This document shows positions 1 through 8,748 of a DNA stretch of 64,000 bases, in pieces. The notes under the pieces are model-generated. The model did not search any database. It was not told the origin of the DNA and was given only the letters and a program-made list of their open reading frames with translations. Where the stretch lies: contig NZ_CANLAG010000005.1 of assembly GCF_947488715.1 (NCBI RefSeq), positions 62,001-126,000 of the forward strand, read 5' to 3'. The translations under genes were made by a program, and so were the position numbers. The DNA comes from an uncultured Tateyamaria sp. GTDB taxonomy: Bacteria; Pseudomonadota; Alphaproteobacteria; Rhodobacterales; Rhodobacteraceae. How positions within the stretch are numbered: position 1 is the first letter of the stretch; each line of letters starts with the position of its first letter.

Positions 1-4
1 CGTG

Positions 5-856
5 TCACGGCGCGTCCTGTTCCTTGCCCTCGGGCTGCTCCGCCGCGTCTTCGCGGTAGAAATATACCCCAACGCGGTATCGTTGCCGCCCTGTATCGTC
101 GTCTTTGCCCTCGCGGTGCAGCGCGCTGCTTTGCCGGTTCAGGTCTTCGAGCATACTCTGCGCCTGATCGCGGGCCGATGCCTCGATCACGTCGATCGCA
201 TCCGGGGTCATCTGGTTGTAGAACACCGAGCGCTCGAAAAATGGCGGCGCGTCCGACAACAGGTTTTCCGCCGCCGCCGCAATGTGATCACCGACATTCG
301 CGCCAAAGAACACCTCTTTGTCCGACGCCTCAGAGGTGCCCACAACCGCCTGCGGCTTCAGACGCAACATGTCGCCCTCTTCGACGACAACCAGTCCTGC
401 GTTTCGCAATTCGTCCAAAACGGTGCGCGGGCGGACATCCTTGCTGAGCGACTGCACAAGGGTCTCGAAATCAGGTGCGCTGTCGGACACGCGGGGCAGG
501 GCGCGCGGTGCGTCGCCCTCGGTGTAATCGGGGTGCGACATCCATTGGCCCACAACCGTGGCCAGCAGGGCGCTCTTGCGGCGCGCATGGGCGGCACCAT
601 CGTCCTGCTGTGAGCGAAAGGTGCGGATGTCCTTGCGGTGAACACCGGTCAACATCGCCACCCGACTGTCGGTCAACGGCTTGCCATCCAGTTGAAAGGA
701 ATCCTCCGCCACTTCGACAAACACGCGTTTGAGCAATCCGTACACCACTGGGGCCGTCAGACCACGCGCAATCATCGTACGCACCAGCGGGCGCAGTAAC
801 CCTCTGAGAACGCGTAAGAAAGCGTCTGATGGCGTGTGGTTTCCCCCAATGTTCAT
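5..856 (-). CDS. DUF6502-family hypothetical protein
   Basis: A 283-residue soluble protein of unknown biochemical role. The N-terminal half (about residues 10-90) is a conserved block rich in hydrophobic helices, with the features LLRPLVRTMI, a VYGLLKRVFVEVA segment, and then a winged-helix-like stretch where a MLTGVHRKDIRTFR motif resembles a recognition helix. This is the pattern of the DUF6502 family found widely in Proteobacteria. No signal peptide or membrane segment is visible. The start ATG is the first in-frame one after the intergenic region shared with the divergent fasciclin gene, and two inverted repeats lie just upstream. DNA binding is an inference from the helix pattern only. 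Family membership is fairly sure, function is not. Confidence 0.75.
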   Translation of the reverse strand: MNIGGNHTPSDAFLRVLRGLLRPLVRTMIARGLTAPVVYGLLKRVFVEVAEDSFQLDGKPLTDSRVAMLTGVHRKDIRTFRSQQDDGAAHARRKSALLATVVGQWMSHPDYTEGDAPRALPRVSDSAPDFETLVQSLSKDVRPRTVLDELRNAGLVVVEEGDMLRLKPQAVVGTSEASDKEVFFGANVGDHIAAAAENLLSDAPPFFERSVFYNQMTPDAIDVIEASARDQAQSMLEDLNRQSSALHREGKDDDTGRQRYRVGVYFYREDAAEQPEGKEQDAP

Positions 857-875
857 GGTGCCAATCTAATGTTGT

Positions 876-951
876 GTGGAAAAAAATTCCACGCCTATCC
901 TTGATATTTTCGGGCCATGCGTCATTTCGCCGTTTGTGGGAAATATTCCCA
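876..951. promoter_or_regulatory. two related inverted repeats in a divergent intergenic region
   Basis: Between the DUF6502 gene and the fasciclin gene lie two similar palindromes: GTGGAA-N5-TTCCAC at 876-892 and TGGGAA-ATA-TTCCCA at 937-951. Their centres are 60 bp apart. Shape, spacing and position between divergent starts fit a pair of operator sites for one dimeric regulator, which would act on one or both genes. The regulator is unknown; the neighbouring DUF6502 protein is one possibility. Confidence 0.4.
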
Positions 952-1008
952 TTTATGAAAACCGAACCGTGGCCGTGCGCGCTTCCGGGACTGAAATAGG
1001 AGATCAAC

Positions 1009-1497
1009 ATGAAACGCCGTTCCTTTATGAAGATGACTGTCGTAGGCGCGACTTTTGCGGCACTGGGTGCTTGCGCCGAGATGACCAGCGAACCGGACAT
1101 CGTGGACACCGCCGTCGCCGCCGGTTCGTTCAACACGCTGGTGGCCGCCGTGCAGGCGGCTGGTCTGGTCGACACCCTGAAATCGCCCGGCCCCTTCACG
1201 GTCTTTGCGCCAACCGACGCGGCCTTTGCCAAACTGCCCGCAGGCACGGTCGAGAACCTGCTCAAGCCCGAGAACAAGGACCAGCTCACCGCCATCCTGA
1301 CCTATCACGTGGTGCCGGGTCAGACCCTGGCCGCTGACCTCGCGGGCAAGCGCCTGAGCGTCGCGACCGTAAATGGCGCAAACGTGCATATCGACGGGCG
1401 CAACGGCGTCAAAGTCGAGAAATCCAACGTGATACAGGCGGACATCCTGACCTCCAACGGCGTGATCCACGTGATTGACCGGGTGCTGCTGCCCTGA
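1009..1497 (+). CDS. fasciclin (FAS1) domain lipoprotein
   Basis: A 162-residue exported protein with a single FAS1 domain. The N-terminus carries a twin-arginine-like signal (KRRSFMK at residues 2-8) followed by a hydrophobic stretch and a lipobox (LGAC, Cys22), so it is probably a Tat-exported lipoprotein. Residues 30-162 show the FAS1 hallmarks: the H1-like block [16 protein letters not shown], the YH motif (LTYHVVPGQ), and the C-terminal [16 protein letters not shown]1 domains generally mediate adhesion or surface interactions; the ligand here cannot be deduced. The ATG at 1009 is preceded by AGGAG with good spacing. The gene is separate from the downstream gamma-glutamyltransferase gene by about 115 bp. 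Confidence 0.9.
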   Translation: MKRRSFMKMTVVGATFAALGACAEMTSEPDIVDTAVAAGSFNTLVAAVQAAGLVDTLKSPGPFTVFAPTDAAFAKLPAGTVENLLKPENKDQLTAILTYHVVPGQTLAADLAGKRLSVATVNGANVHIDGRNGVKVEKSNVIQADILTSNGVIHVIDRVLLP

Positions 1498-1612
1498 TGC
1501 GCGGCGGGCGGGTGCCAATTTAACCCATCCGCCCTTTTGCTTTTGCATCCTTGCGCGGCACAGGCGACAGTTGGGCGAAAATCCCCTTCTTGCCCAACTG
1601 TCCGAGCCGCCC

Positions 1613-3400
1613 ATGACCTTTACCACCCGCCCAGAACTGTCCGGCACCTTTGGCATGGTGACCTCAACGCATTGGCTGGCCTCAGCCGTGGGGCTCAAGC
1701 TGCTCGAGGCGGGCGGCACCGCCTTTGATGCCGCAGCCGGGGTCGGCTTTGTCCTGAATGTGGTCGAGCCGCATTTGAACGGCCTCTTGGGTGATATGCC
1801 CGCAATCCTGCGCGTGGCGGGCGAGGACCCGGTTGCCCTGTGCGGGCAGGGGGTCGCGCCCGCAGGGGCAACCATCGAACATTACCGCGATGCAGGGCTG
1901 GACCTGATCCCCGGCTCCGGCCTGCTGGCTACTGTGGTGCCGGGCGCCTTTGATGCGTGGATGCTGATGCTGCGCGATCACGGGCGTTTGCCTCTGCGCG
2001 ATATCCTTGCACCCGCCATTCACTACGCACGCGCGGGCCATCCCGTTCTGCCGCGCGTTGCCAATACCATCGCGGGGCAGGCCGCGTTTTTCGCCGCCGA
2101 ATGGCCCACCTCTGCCGAGGTCTGGACGCCAGGCGGCAAGGCACCTGCCGCTGGAACACTCTTTGCCAACCCGCAGCTTGCGGATGTCTGGGACCAACTG
2201 GCTCAAGAGGCGGATGCGGCGCCCAATCGCGTGGCAGGGATCGACGCGGCCCGGCGTGCCTTTGCCAGCGGGTTCGTGGCCGAACGGATCGACACCTATA
2301 TGTCCGACGCCTGCGTTATGGATGGCACGGGCGAGCGTCGACGCGGTGTGCTGACGGGCGATGACATGGCGCAGTGGTCCGCCAGCTACGAGCCGACCGT
2401 ATCCGTGGACCACCACGGTTGGCAGGTCCACAAATGCGGGCCGTGGACCCAGGGGCCGGTGCTGTTGCAATGCCTGCAAATGCTGCGCAACGACCCGCTG
2501 GCCGAGATGGACCCGAACGGGCCAGACTTTGTCCACCTTGTGACCGAGGCGCTGAAACGCGGCTTTGCGGATCGCGAGGTCTACTACGGCGACCCGGATC
2601 ACGCCGATATCCCGCTTGCGGCGCTGCTGTCTGATGCCCACGCCGACGCGCACCGGGCCGACATCACGGATCAGGCGACCCATGATCACCGTCCGGGCGT
2701 CATCTCGGGCTATGAAATCCCGCTCGCGGCCTATCACACGCGCGCGGGCCGCGTGGTCCCGCAGGACACCGGAACCGGCGGGGGCGAGCCGACGATGGCG
2801 CACCTGACCAACCGCAAGGGCGACACGGTGCACATCGACGTGGTTGATCAATGGGGCAACATGGTTTCGGCCACGCCCTCGGGCGGGTGGCTGCAATCCA
2901 ACCCGGTGGTGCCGGGCCTTGGCGTGCCGCTGAACTCCCGCGCCCAGATGTTCTGGCTGACGCCGGGCCTGCCCACGTCGCTGGCACCGGGCCGCAGGCC
3001 GCGCACCACCCTGTCACCGTCCATGGCACTGCACGCGGACGGGCGCGCGCTGGCCTTTGGCACGCCTGGCGGCGATCAGCAGGACCAATGGCAGCTCGCG
3101 TTTTTCCTGCGCCACGTCCACCACGGCATGAACCTGCAAGAGGCGATAGACGCGCCGCTGTTCCACACCGGACACCTACAGGCCAGCTTTTATCCCCGTG
3201 GCATGCGCGCCGGTCACCTGATGGCCGAACCGCACTTTGCCGAGGCGACACTGGACGCCCTGCGCGCCAAGGGCCACGCCCTCGAAGTGGCAGAGCCGTG
3301 GACCGTCGGGCGTCTGACCGCCGCGCAGCATGCGCCGGACGGTCTGGTCAAGGCGGCGGCCACGCCCCGCTTGATGCAGGCCTACGCGATGGGGCGCTGA
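1613..3400 (+). CDS. gamma-glutamyltransferase family protein
   Basis: A 595-residue Ntn-hydrolase of the gamma-glutamyltransferase (GGT) family, whose members cleave gamma-glutamyl bonds after autocatalytic cleavage into two subunits. N-terminal GGT features are visible (a GMVTSTHWLAS start, then a LLEAGGTAFDAAAGVGFVLNVVEPHLNG block). The putative nucleophile is Thr405 in GDTVHIDVVDQWGNMVSATPSGGW, which matches the family's T-x-H-x3-D-x2-GN-V-S-T pattern. The C-terminal LSPSMALH and FGTPGGDQQ segments are also typical. No signal peptide is evident, so it is probably cytoplasmic, as in many amidohydrolase-type GGT paralogs. An upstream in-frame extension to 1475 overlaps the fasciclin stop and lacks family similarity, so the ATG at 1613 was chosen. 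The true substrate could be a gamma-glutamyl amide or a cephalosporin-like amide. Confidence 0.88.
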   Translation: MTFTTRPELSGTFGMVTSTHWLASAVGLKLLEAGGTAFDAAAGVGFVLNVVEPHLNGLLGDMPAILRVAGEDPVALCGQGVAPAGATIEHYRDAGLDLIPGSGLLATVVPGAFDAWMLMLRDHGRLPLRDILAPAIHYARAGHPVLPRVANTIAGQAAFFAAEWPTSAEVWTPGGKAPAAGTLFANPQLADVWDQLAQEADAAPNRVAGIDAARRAFASGFVAERIDTYMSDACVMDGTGERRRGVLTGDDMAQWSASYEPTVSVDHHGWQVHKCGPWTQGPVLLQCLQMLRNDPLAEMDPNGPDFVHLVTEALKRGFADREVYYGDPDHADIPLAALLSDAHADAHRADITDQATHDHRPGVISGYEIPLAAYHTRAGRVVPQDTGTGGGEPTMAHLTNRKGDTVHIDVVDQWGNMVSATPSGGWLQSNPVVPGLGVPLNSRAQMFWLTPGLPTSLAPGRRPRTTLSPSMALHADGRALAFGTPGGDQQDQWQLAFFLRHVHHGMNLQEAIDAPLFHTGHLQASFYPRGMRAGHLMAEPHFAEATLDALRAKGHALEVAEPWTVGRLTAAQHAPDGLVKAAATPRLMQAYAMGR

Positions 3401-4755
3401 GCGTCGCGCGGCAGGCGCATCGACGCGCTAAAGCCCGCCGTGACCGCATCCAGGGTTAATGCGCCGCCGTGCCGGTTGGCGACCACCTCTGCGATGGACA
3501 GGCCAAGGCCGCTGCCGTCGCTTGGGTCCGCCTGACCGAACCGCGCGAGGATCTTGGGAAAGTCGCCCGGCGGCACGCCCTGACCGTCATCCGCCACCGT
3601 GATCCGTACCTCGTGATCCGCCGCCAGCGTTACGTCAACCGCGCTCAGGCCCGGCCCGCCATGCAGCAAGGCATTGTCGATCAGGTTCTTGATCGCCTCC
3701 TGCACCATGGTGCTGTCCAACCGCACGACCATCTGGTCCTGAGCGCCGCGCAGCGTCAGGCGCACATGCATCCGGGCCGCGCGACCTTCGAAATCTGCGA
3801 TGGTGCTGCGCAGCAACTGGGCCACGTCCACCGGGCGCGTGGCATCCACCTGTGCAGCACGTGCGCGCTCCAACGTCATCAGGTTCTCGGCCAGATCGCT
3901 GGCCCGCTCGGCCGCCGTCACCAGATCCCCCGCCCGCGCCTTGGCCGCATCCAGCGACCGCGCCGTCAGGATCGCCTCGCCCAGCGCACGAACACCCGCA
4001 ATGGGATTGCGCAACTGATGCGATGCGTCCGAGATAAAGGCCGACTGCGCCTCCATGGATTGACTGACCTGCCCAAACAAACGGTTCAGACGTTCCACGA
4101 TGCCGCGCGTCTCAATGGGCACACGGCGGCGAATGGGGCTCAGGTCTTCGGGGTTACGGCGTGAAATCGCATCCTCAAGGTCCAGCAGCGGTTTCAAGCC
4201 CACATTCACCCCAAACCACACCATCAGCGCCGCCGTCAGCACCAACACCGAAATCAGCGCCAGCGCCCGATAACCAAGTGCTGTGACAAAACCCTGCCGC
4301 ACAGCCTGATCCTGCCACAGGGTCACGGTGAACGTGCCGGAAAACCCGTCAATCTGCGTGACGTATTTCAGGCGCAACACCCGCACATCCCGCCCCTTAT
4401 AGACGGCGTCGTAAAACGCATAGGCCTCGTCCTGCACAGTGTCGGCCTCGGTCGGCACCGGCGGCACGGCATAGCCTGTCACGAACACACCGTCGGGCGC
4501 ATAAACGTGGTAGCGCACCAATCCACCCGCAGTGTCGGCCAGCAACGCTTCGGTCTCGGGCGAAATCAGGTCCCCATCGGCCAACGCCACATCCCGCGAC
4601 ACCGCCAGACCTGTGATCAACAGCGAATTGTCATAGAGGTCCTGCGCCGTCTGTCGTGCCTCGTTCATGCGCCACACGCCCGCGATCACGGCAATGACCA
4701 ACAGCGGGGCCAGAATGATCGTGAACAGTCGCAGGCGCAGCGAACGACCCATCAC
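3382..4755 (-). CDS. sensor histidine kinase, TctE-like
   Basis: A 457-residue membrane histidine kinase. A first membrane helix spans about residues 7-27, a periplasmic sensor part about 30-160 (containing LITGLAVSRDVALADGD, typical of the 2CSK_N/TctE type), and a second helix about 162-186. Then come a linker, the H-box (FISDASHQLRNPIAG, phospho-accepting His246), and a C-terminal HATPase with an N-box (NLIDNALLHG) and G-boxes (DDGQGV, GSGLGL). The gene overlaps the upstream response-regulator gene by 4 bp (ATGA), so the two are translationally coupled. Since the divergent genes encode a TctC-like binding protein and a TctA-TctB permease, the kinase probably senses a carboxylate, perhaps via the binding protein. 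The 3' end overlaps the GGT-family stop region tail to tail. Confidence 0.92.
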   Translation of the reverse strand: MMGRSLRLRLFTIILAPLLVIAVIAGVWRMNEARQTAQDLYDNSLLITGLAVSRDVALADGDLISPETEALLADTAGGLVRYHVYAPDGVFVTGYAVPPVPTEADTVQDEAYAFYDAVYKGRDVRVLRLKYVTQIDGFSGTFTVTLWQDQAVRQGFVTALGYRALALISVLVLTAALMVWFGVNVGLKPLLDLEDAISRRNPEDLSPIRRRVPIETRGIVERLNRLFGQVSQSMEAQSAFISDASHQLRNPIAGVRALGEAILTARSLDAAKARAGDLVTAAERASDLAENLMTLERARAAQVDATRPVDVAQLLRSTIADFEGRAARMHVRLTLRGAQDQMVVRLDSTMVQEAIKNLIDNALLHGGPGLSAVDVTLAADHEVRITVADDGQGVPPGDFPKILARFGQADPSDGSGLGLSIAEVVANRHGGALTLDAVTAGFSASMRLPRDAQRPIA

Positions 4756-5417
4756 AATTCCTCCAGCCGGTAACCCAGACCCCGCTGCGCGCGAATGTCC
4801 ACTTTGTGTGGCCGCAACCGTTTGCGCAGGCGTGACACATGCACTTCGATGGCGCTGTCTTCGACATCTGCGCCGGTGCCGTAGACGTGCTCGATCAGAT
4901 CGGCCTTGGACACGACGCGGCCGCGTGCGGACATCATCGTTTCAACCACAGCCAGCTCGCGCCGGGGCAGGTCAAGTGCAGCACCCGCCGCCTGCAAGGT
5001 CCGGCTCTGGGTGTCGAATACCAGCGGCCCGAAACGGTGCCCGGTTTCGATCGGCTGAGCCCGCCTGCGCGACAGCGCGCGGATGCGCGCCTCCAGCTCA
5101 TCCATGTCAAACGGCTTGGTCAAATAGTCGTCGGCCCCTGCATCCAGTCCCGCAACACGGGCCTCGATCTCGGCACGCGCGGTCAGCAACAGCACGGGCC
5201 GGACGTCGCCACGCGCGCGCAGATTGCGCAAAACCGTCAACCCGTCAATCTGGGGCAGGTTCACGTCCAGAACAATCAAATCATTGGAATCGCTTTGCAA
5301 AAACGTATCGGCATCCGCCCCGTCATGGATCAGGTCGGTCGCATGTCCCCGGTCTTCGAGACGGTAGGCGATGCCCTTGGCCACGCTCATATTGTCTTCG
5401 ATGATGGCAATACGCAT
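4752..5417 (-). CDS. response regulator, OmpR/TctD-like
   Basis: A 221-residue two-domain response regulator. The receiver domain has the acidic pair E7-D8, the phospho-acceptor Asp51 (VLDVNLP) and the conserved Lys in the LTKPFD motif. A C-terminal OmpR-type winged helix follows (about residues 125-220, with LPRRELAVVETMM and a terminal RGLGYRLEEL). It should bind DNA when phosphorylated by the coupled kinase downstream and control the divergent transporter genes starting at 5545. The ATG at 5417 gives the canonical MRIAIIEDN start; a 38-residue upstream extension has no receiver-domain similarity and was rejected. Confidence 0.92.
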   Translation of the reverse strand: MRIAIIEDNMSVAKGIAYRLEDRGHATDLIHDGADADTFLQSDSNDLIVLDVNLPQIDGLTVLRNLRARGDVRPVLLLTARAEIEARVAGLDAGADDYLTKPFDMDELEARIRALSRRRAQPIETGHRFGPLVFDTQSRTLQAAGAALDLPRRELAVVETMMSARGRVVSKADLIEHVYGTGADVEDSAIEVHVSRLRKRLRPHKVDIRAQRGLGYRLEEL

Positions 5418-5544
5418 CAGAATTTTCCGGCCCGTTAGCTTCACGCAAGCTTCGACAGTTAACTCTGTCACATGCGGCGGGGCAATCCCGTCGATTCGTG
5501 ACAGCGGCCCCGTGGAGGAGGTCGCGCACATTGGGAGGAAAACA
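5418..5544. promoter_or_regulatory. divergent promoter region between tctD-like and tctC-like genes
   Basis: A 127-bp intergenic region separates the regulator from the transporter genes. It contains the inverted repeat GACAG-TTAACT-CTGTC at 5454-5469 and a further GTGACAG at about 5500, which together resemble half-sites for an OmpR-type regulator. A strong Shine-Dalgarno (GGGAGG) precedes the plus-strand start. Assignment of the repeat to the TctD-like regulator is inference. Confidence 0.35.
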
Positions 5545-6657
5545 ATGACTTACACGAAAACGGCCCCCGCGGCCGTCATAGGCGCCGTGGCTGCCGCCAC
5601 CTTTGGCCTTGCAACAAACGCCGTGGCCGGTGGGCATGGCATCGATCTGGCGGGCAAAACCGTCGAATGGGTGATCCCGTTCTCGGAAACCGGCGGTTCG
5701 GCGAAATGGGCGAACTTCTACGCGCCACTTCTGTCCGAGGCTCTGCCGGGCCAACCCACCGTCGTGGTCAAATTCATGCCGGGTGCAGGTTCGACCAAAG
5801 GCGCCAACTGGTTCCAGGAACAATCCTATGACGACAGCGAAGGCACGCTGATCTTCGGCTCGTCCGGCTCGACGCAATTCCCCTACCTGCTGGGTGATCC
5901 GCGCGTGCGCTATGAATACAACGACTGGAATGTCGTGCTGGCCTCCGGCACAGGCGGCGTCGCCTATCTGCCGCCCGAACTGGCGGCCAAGATGGACGGC
6001 ATGGACGCCTCCGGCCTCAAGGAAGAAGACTTCATCTACGGCAGCCAGGGCGCCACGCGTCTCGACCTCGTGCCGCTGCTGGCATGGGAAATGCTGGGCC
6101 TGAACGTCGAGCCGGTGTTCGGCATCAAGGGCCGTGGCGATGGCCGTCTGATGTTTGAACGTGGCGAAGCCAACATCGACTACCAGACGTCCTCGTCCTA
6201 CCTCAAAGGTGTGACACCGCTGGTCGAGGCAGGCACCGCCGTGCCGATGATGTCCTGGGGTGCGCTGGATGCGGACGGCAATGTCGTGCGCGATCCGACC
6301 TTCCCCGACATGCCAACCTTCAAAGAGGTGTGCGAGGCAACAGACGGTTGTGAGACCAGCGGCGAAAAGTGGGACGCCTGGAAAGCGTTCTTTATCGCGG
6401 GTTTCCCGGCGCAAAAGATGGTGTTCCTGCCCGCAGGCGCATCCAACGATGCGATTGTGACCTACACCGCAGCTTTTGAGGCGGTCAAAGCACGCGCTGA
6501 CTTTGCCGAGATTTCGGGCGCACGTCTGGGCAAATACCCCCAGATGACAGGTGACGCCGCCACTGGCGCGCTGAACAGCGCCACGTCGGTGCCAGAGGCC
6601 GCCAAGACCTTTGTCACCACGTGGCTCAAAGACCGTTACGGCGTTTCGCTGAAGTGA
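5545..6657 (+). CDS. tripartite tricarboxylate transporter (TctC-like) substrate-binding protein
   Basis: A 370-residue periplasmic binding protein. The signal peptide is visible (residues 1 to about 28, ending NAVAG). The mature part starts with KTVEWVIPFSETGGSAKWANFYAPLL and continues with a KFMPGAGSTKGANWF segment; these match the TctC (Bug-type) pattern of a PF-GG-D/A loop and a PGAGG loop that bind a carboxylate. It is somewhat longer than the usual 320 or so residues, mainly because of an acidic insert near residues 240-290 that contains two cysteines (EVCEATDGCE). It would capture the substrate for the permease encoded 63 bp downstream. A GC hairpin between the two genes suggests that the binding protein is made in excess. 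The start is supported by the GGGAGG ribosome-binding site. Confidence 0.88.
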   Translation: MTYTKTAPAAVIGAVAAATFGLATNAVAGGHGIDLAGKTVEWVIPFSETGGSAKWANFYAPLLSEALPGQPTVVVKFMPGAGSTKGANWFQEQSYDDSEGTLIFGSSGSTQFPYLLGDPRVRYEYNDWNVVLASGTGGVAYLPPELAAKMDGMDASGLKEEDFIYGSQGATRLDLVPLLAWEMLGLNVEPVFGIKGRGDGRLMFERGEANIDYQTSSSYLKGVTPLVEAGTAVPMMSWGALDADGNVVRDPTFPDMPTFKEVCEATDGCETSGEKWDAWKAFFIAGFPAQKMVFLPAGASNDAIVTYTAAFEAVKARADFAEISGARLGKYPQMTGDAATGALNSATSVPEAAKTFVTTWLKDRYGVSLK

Positions 6658-6667
6658 TCTGATACAG

Positions 6668-6691
6668 CCCCCCGCCCGTTCGGGCGGGGGG
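6668..6691 (+). terminator. GC hairpin between binding-protein and permease genes
   Basis: A perfect 10-bp GC stem (CCCCCCGCCC / GGGCGGGGGG) with a GTTC loop lies 10 bp after the TctC-like stop. No U-tract follows directly, so it is more likely a stabiliser of the upstream transcript or a partial attenuator than a full terminator. This is a common arrangement after binding-protein genes. Confidence 0.6.
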
Positions 6692-6720
6692 ACCTGTCGC
6701 CCAATCGGGGATTTTTTGCC

Positions 6721-8748
6721 ATGGATTTCATGACGGTTGCCATGCCCGCGCTGGGCGATGCGGCGAGCCTTATCTTTCAGCCCATCGTTCTGGGGTATCT
6801 CGTTCTGGGTGTTGTGATGGGGCTGTGCGTCGGCGTCTTTCCCGGTCTGGGGGGGATTGCGGGCCTGTCGCTCTTGCTGCCGTTCATGTTCGGGATGGAC
6901 CCGGTGCTGGGCCTTGCCCTGATGATCGGCATGGTCGCCGTGGTGCCGACCTCTGACACCTTTGCCTCCGTCCTAATGGGGATACCCGGATCATCGGCCA
7001 GTCAGGCCACCGTGCTGGATGGTTTTCCCATGGCCAAAAAGGGCGAAGCGGCGCGCGCGCTGTCTGCGGCCTTTGCCTCGTCGCTCTTTGGCGGTCTTGT
7101 CGGGGCCGCTTTTCTCACTGTCTTTATCCTCGTGGCGCGCCCCATCGTGCTGGAATTCCGCACGCCCGAATTGCTGATGATCACCATCTTTGGCCTGTCC
7201 ATGGTCGGCATCCTCGCAGGTCGTGTCGCGATCAAGGGCATCGCGGCCGCAGGCCTCGGCATGATGATCGGAACCATCGGCGAGGGCGACAGCGCAGGCG
7301 CGCTGCGTATGGCGACCTATGACATGCCCTACCTCGCGGACGGGTTCAAACTGGTGATCGTGGGCCTCGGCATCTTTGCCATCCCCGAAATCGTCGCACT
7401 CCTCCGGCAGGACCGCGCCATCTCCGACCGCTCCGCGCTGGGCGGTGGCTGGCTGGTGGGGGTCAAGGACTGGTTCGCCAACATCTGGCTGTCCGTGCGC
7501 TGTTCCATTATCGGTGTCATCGTCGGTGTGATCCCCGGCCTTGGCGGGTCGGTCGTGGACTGGATCGCCTATGGTCACGCCGTCCAGACGACCAAGGACA
7601 AGTCCAAGTTCGGCAGCGGCGAGGTGCGCGGCGTGATCGGCCCCGAAAGTTCCAACAACGCCAAGGAAGGCGGCGGCCTCGTGCCCACGCTGCTCTTTGG
7701 CATTCCCGGTTCCGGTTCCATGGCGATCTTTATCGGGGCCATCGCCCTGCTGGGCTCCGGCAATATCGAGGTCGGCCCCTCGATGCTGAAAAACAACCTC
7801 GACATCACCTATGCCATCGTCTGGCTGCTGGCACTGGCGAACGTGGTGGGCACGCTGATCTGTATCGCCGCATCAGGCGGGATTGCGCGTCTCACGACCG
7901 TGCCTTTCGGCCTGCTGGCACCGTTCCTCTTTATGATCATCAGCTTTGCCGCCTTCCAGTCGGGCCAGAACCTGATGGACCTCGTGGCGCTCTTTGGCAT
8001 CGGCCTTCTGGGCATCATGATGCGCCGTTTTGACTGGTCACGCCCCGCCTTCCTTATCGGGTTCGTGCTGTCGAACCCCGCCGAAACCTACGCCAATCAG
8101 GCGGTGCAGATTGCCCAGTCGCGCTTTCGCAAGGGGTTCGAGGAGGGCATCGACTATATCTTCTCCCCCATCGTGATCGTGCTGATCATCATCACTGTGA
8201 TCTCTGTGGTGCTGGGCCTGCGTCAGGCCAAATCGATCATGGCCGAAGGCGAAGTGCAGGCCGGGACCAAACGCGCGCCGCTGATCTTTCTGCTGGTGAT
8301 CCTGGGCTATCTGCTGGTGGCCTTCACCAATGCCGCGATGATCCCTGACTATGCCTCTGCCGACCGCGTGTTCCCGACCTTTGTGGCCGGGGTGGCGATC
8401 GTGGGCTGTGTGATCCTGCTGGTGCAGATGATGCTGCGCCCCGAAACACATCCCCTCTTTGCCGACCGCGAGGTCACGGACGCCGAGGCAAACGCCCACG
8501 GCCTCTGGCCCACACTGGCGTGGTTCGCGGCGCTCCTGGCGCTGACTGCGCTGCTGGGCTTTATCCTCGCGCTGGCGATCTTCCTCTTCACGTTCATCCG
8601 GTTCCGCGCCGGGCGTAGCTGGGGCTTTGCCGCCGGATACACCGCGCTGGGCATCGCCTTCATGTGCGGCATGGCGGGTCTGTTGAACCGCGATTTCCCG
8701 CCGGGGCTTTTGCAGGAATATGTCGATCTGCCATGGCCGCTGACATGA
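6721..8748 (+). CDS. TctA-TctB fusion permease of the TTT family
   Basis: A 675-residue membrane protein that appears to join the large (TctA) and small (TctB) membrane subunits of a tripartite tricarboxylate transporter. Residues 1 to about 500 are TctA: many hydrophobic helices, the signature VFPGLGGIAGLSLLLP, a second inverted copy around VIPGLGGSVVDWIAYGHA, and FGIPGSGSMAIFIGA. Residues from about 515 to 675 form four hydrophobic segments separated by a charged loop (MMLRPETHPLFADREV), the size and shape of TctB. There is no stop or frameshift between them. It should import a carboxylate using the ion gradient, with the upstream binding protein. The downstream isomerase gene starts within its stop codon (ATGA). 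Confidence 0.88.
   Translation: MDFMTVAMPALGDAASLIFQPIVLGYLVLGVVMGLCVGVFPGLGGIAGLSLLLPFMFGMDPVLGLALMIGMVAVVPTSDTFASVLMGIPGSSASQATVLDGFPMAKKGEAARALSAAFASSLFGGLVGAAFLTVFILVARPIVLEFRTPELLMITIFGLSMVGILAGRVAIKGIAAAGLGMMIGTIGEGDSAGALRMATYDMPYLADGFKLVIVGLGIFAIPEIVALLRQDRAISDRSALGGGWLVGVKDWFANIWLSVRCSIIGVIVGVIPGLGGSVVDWIAYGHAVQTTKDKSKFGSGEVRGVIGPESSNNAKEGGGLVPTLLFGIPGSGSMAIFIGAIALLGSGNIEVGPSMLKNNLDITYAIVWLLALANVVGTLICIAASGGIARLTTVPFGLLAPFLFMIISFAAFQSGQNLMDLVALFGIGLLGIMMRRFDWSRPAFLIGFVLSNPAETYANQAVQIAQSRFRKGFEEGIDYIFSPIVIVLIIITVISVVLGLRQAKSIMAEGEVQAGTKRAPLIFLLVILGYLLVAFTNAAMIPDYASADRVFPTFVAGVAIVGCVILLVQMMLRPETHPLFADREVTDAEANAHGLWPTLAWFAALLALTALLGFILALAIFLFTFIRFRAGRSWGFAAGYTALGIAFMCGMAGLLNRDFPPGLLQEYVDLPWPLT

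Noticed and set aside
6668-6691. Riboswitch or attenuator between the binding-protein and permease genes.
   Set aside because: Only a simple hairpin is present, without alternative pairing or leader peptide, so only a stabilising or weak terminating role is claimed.
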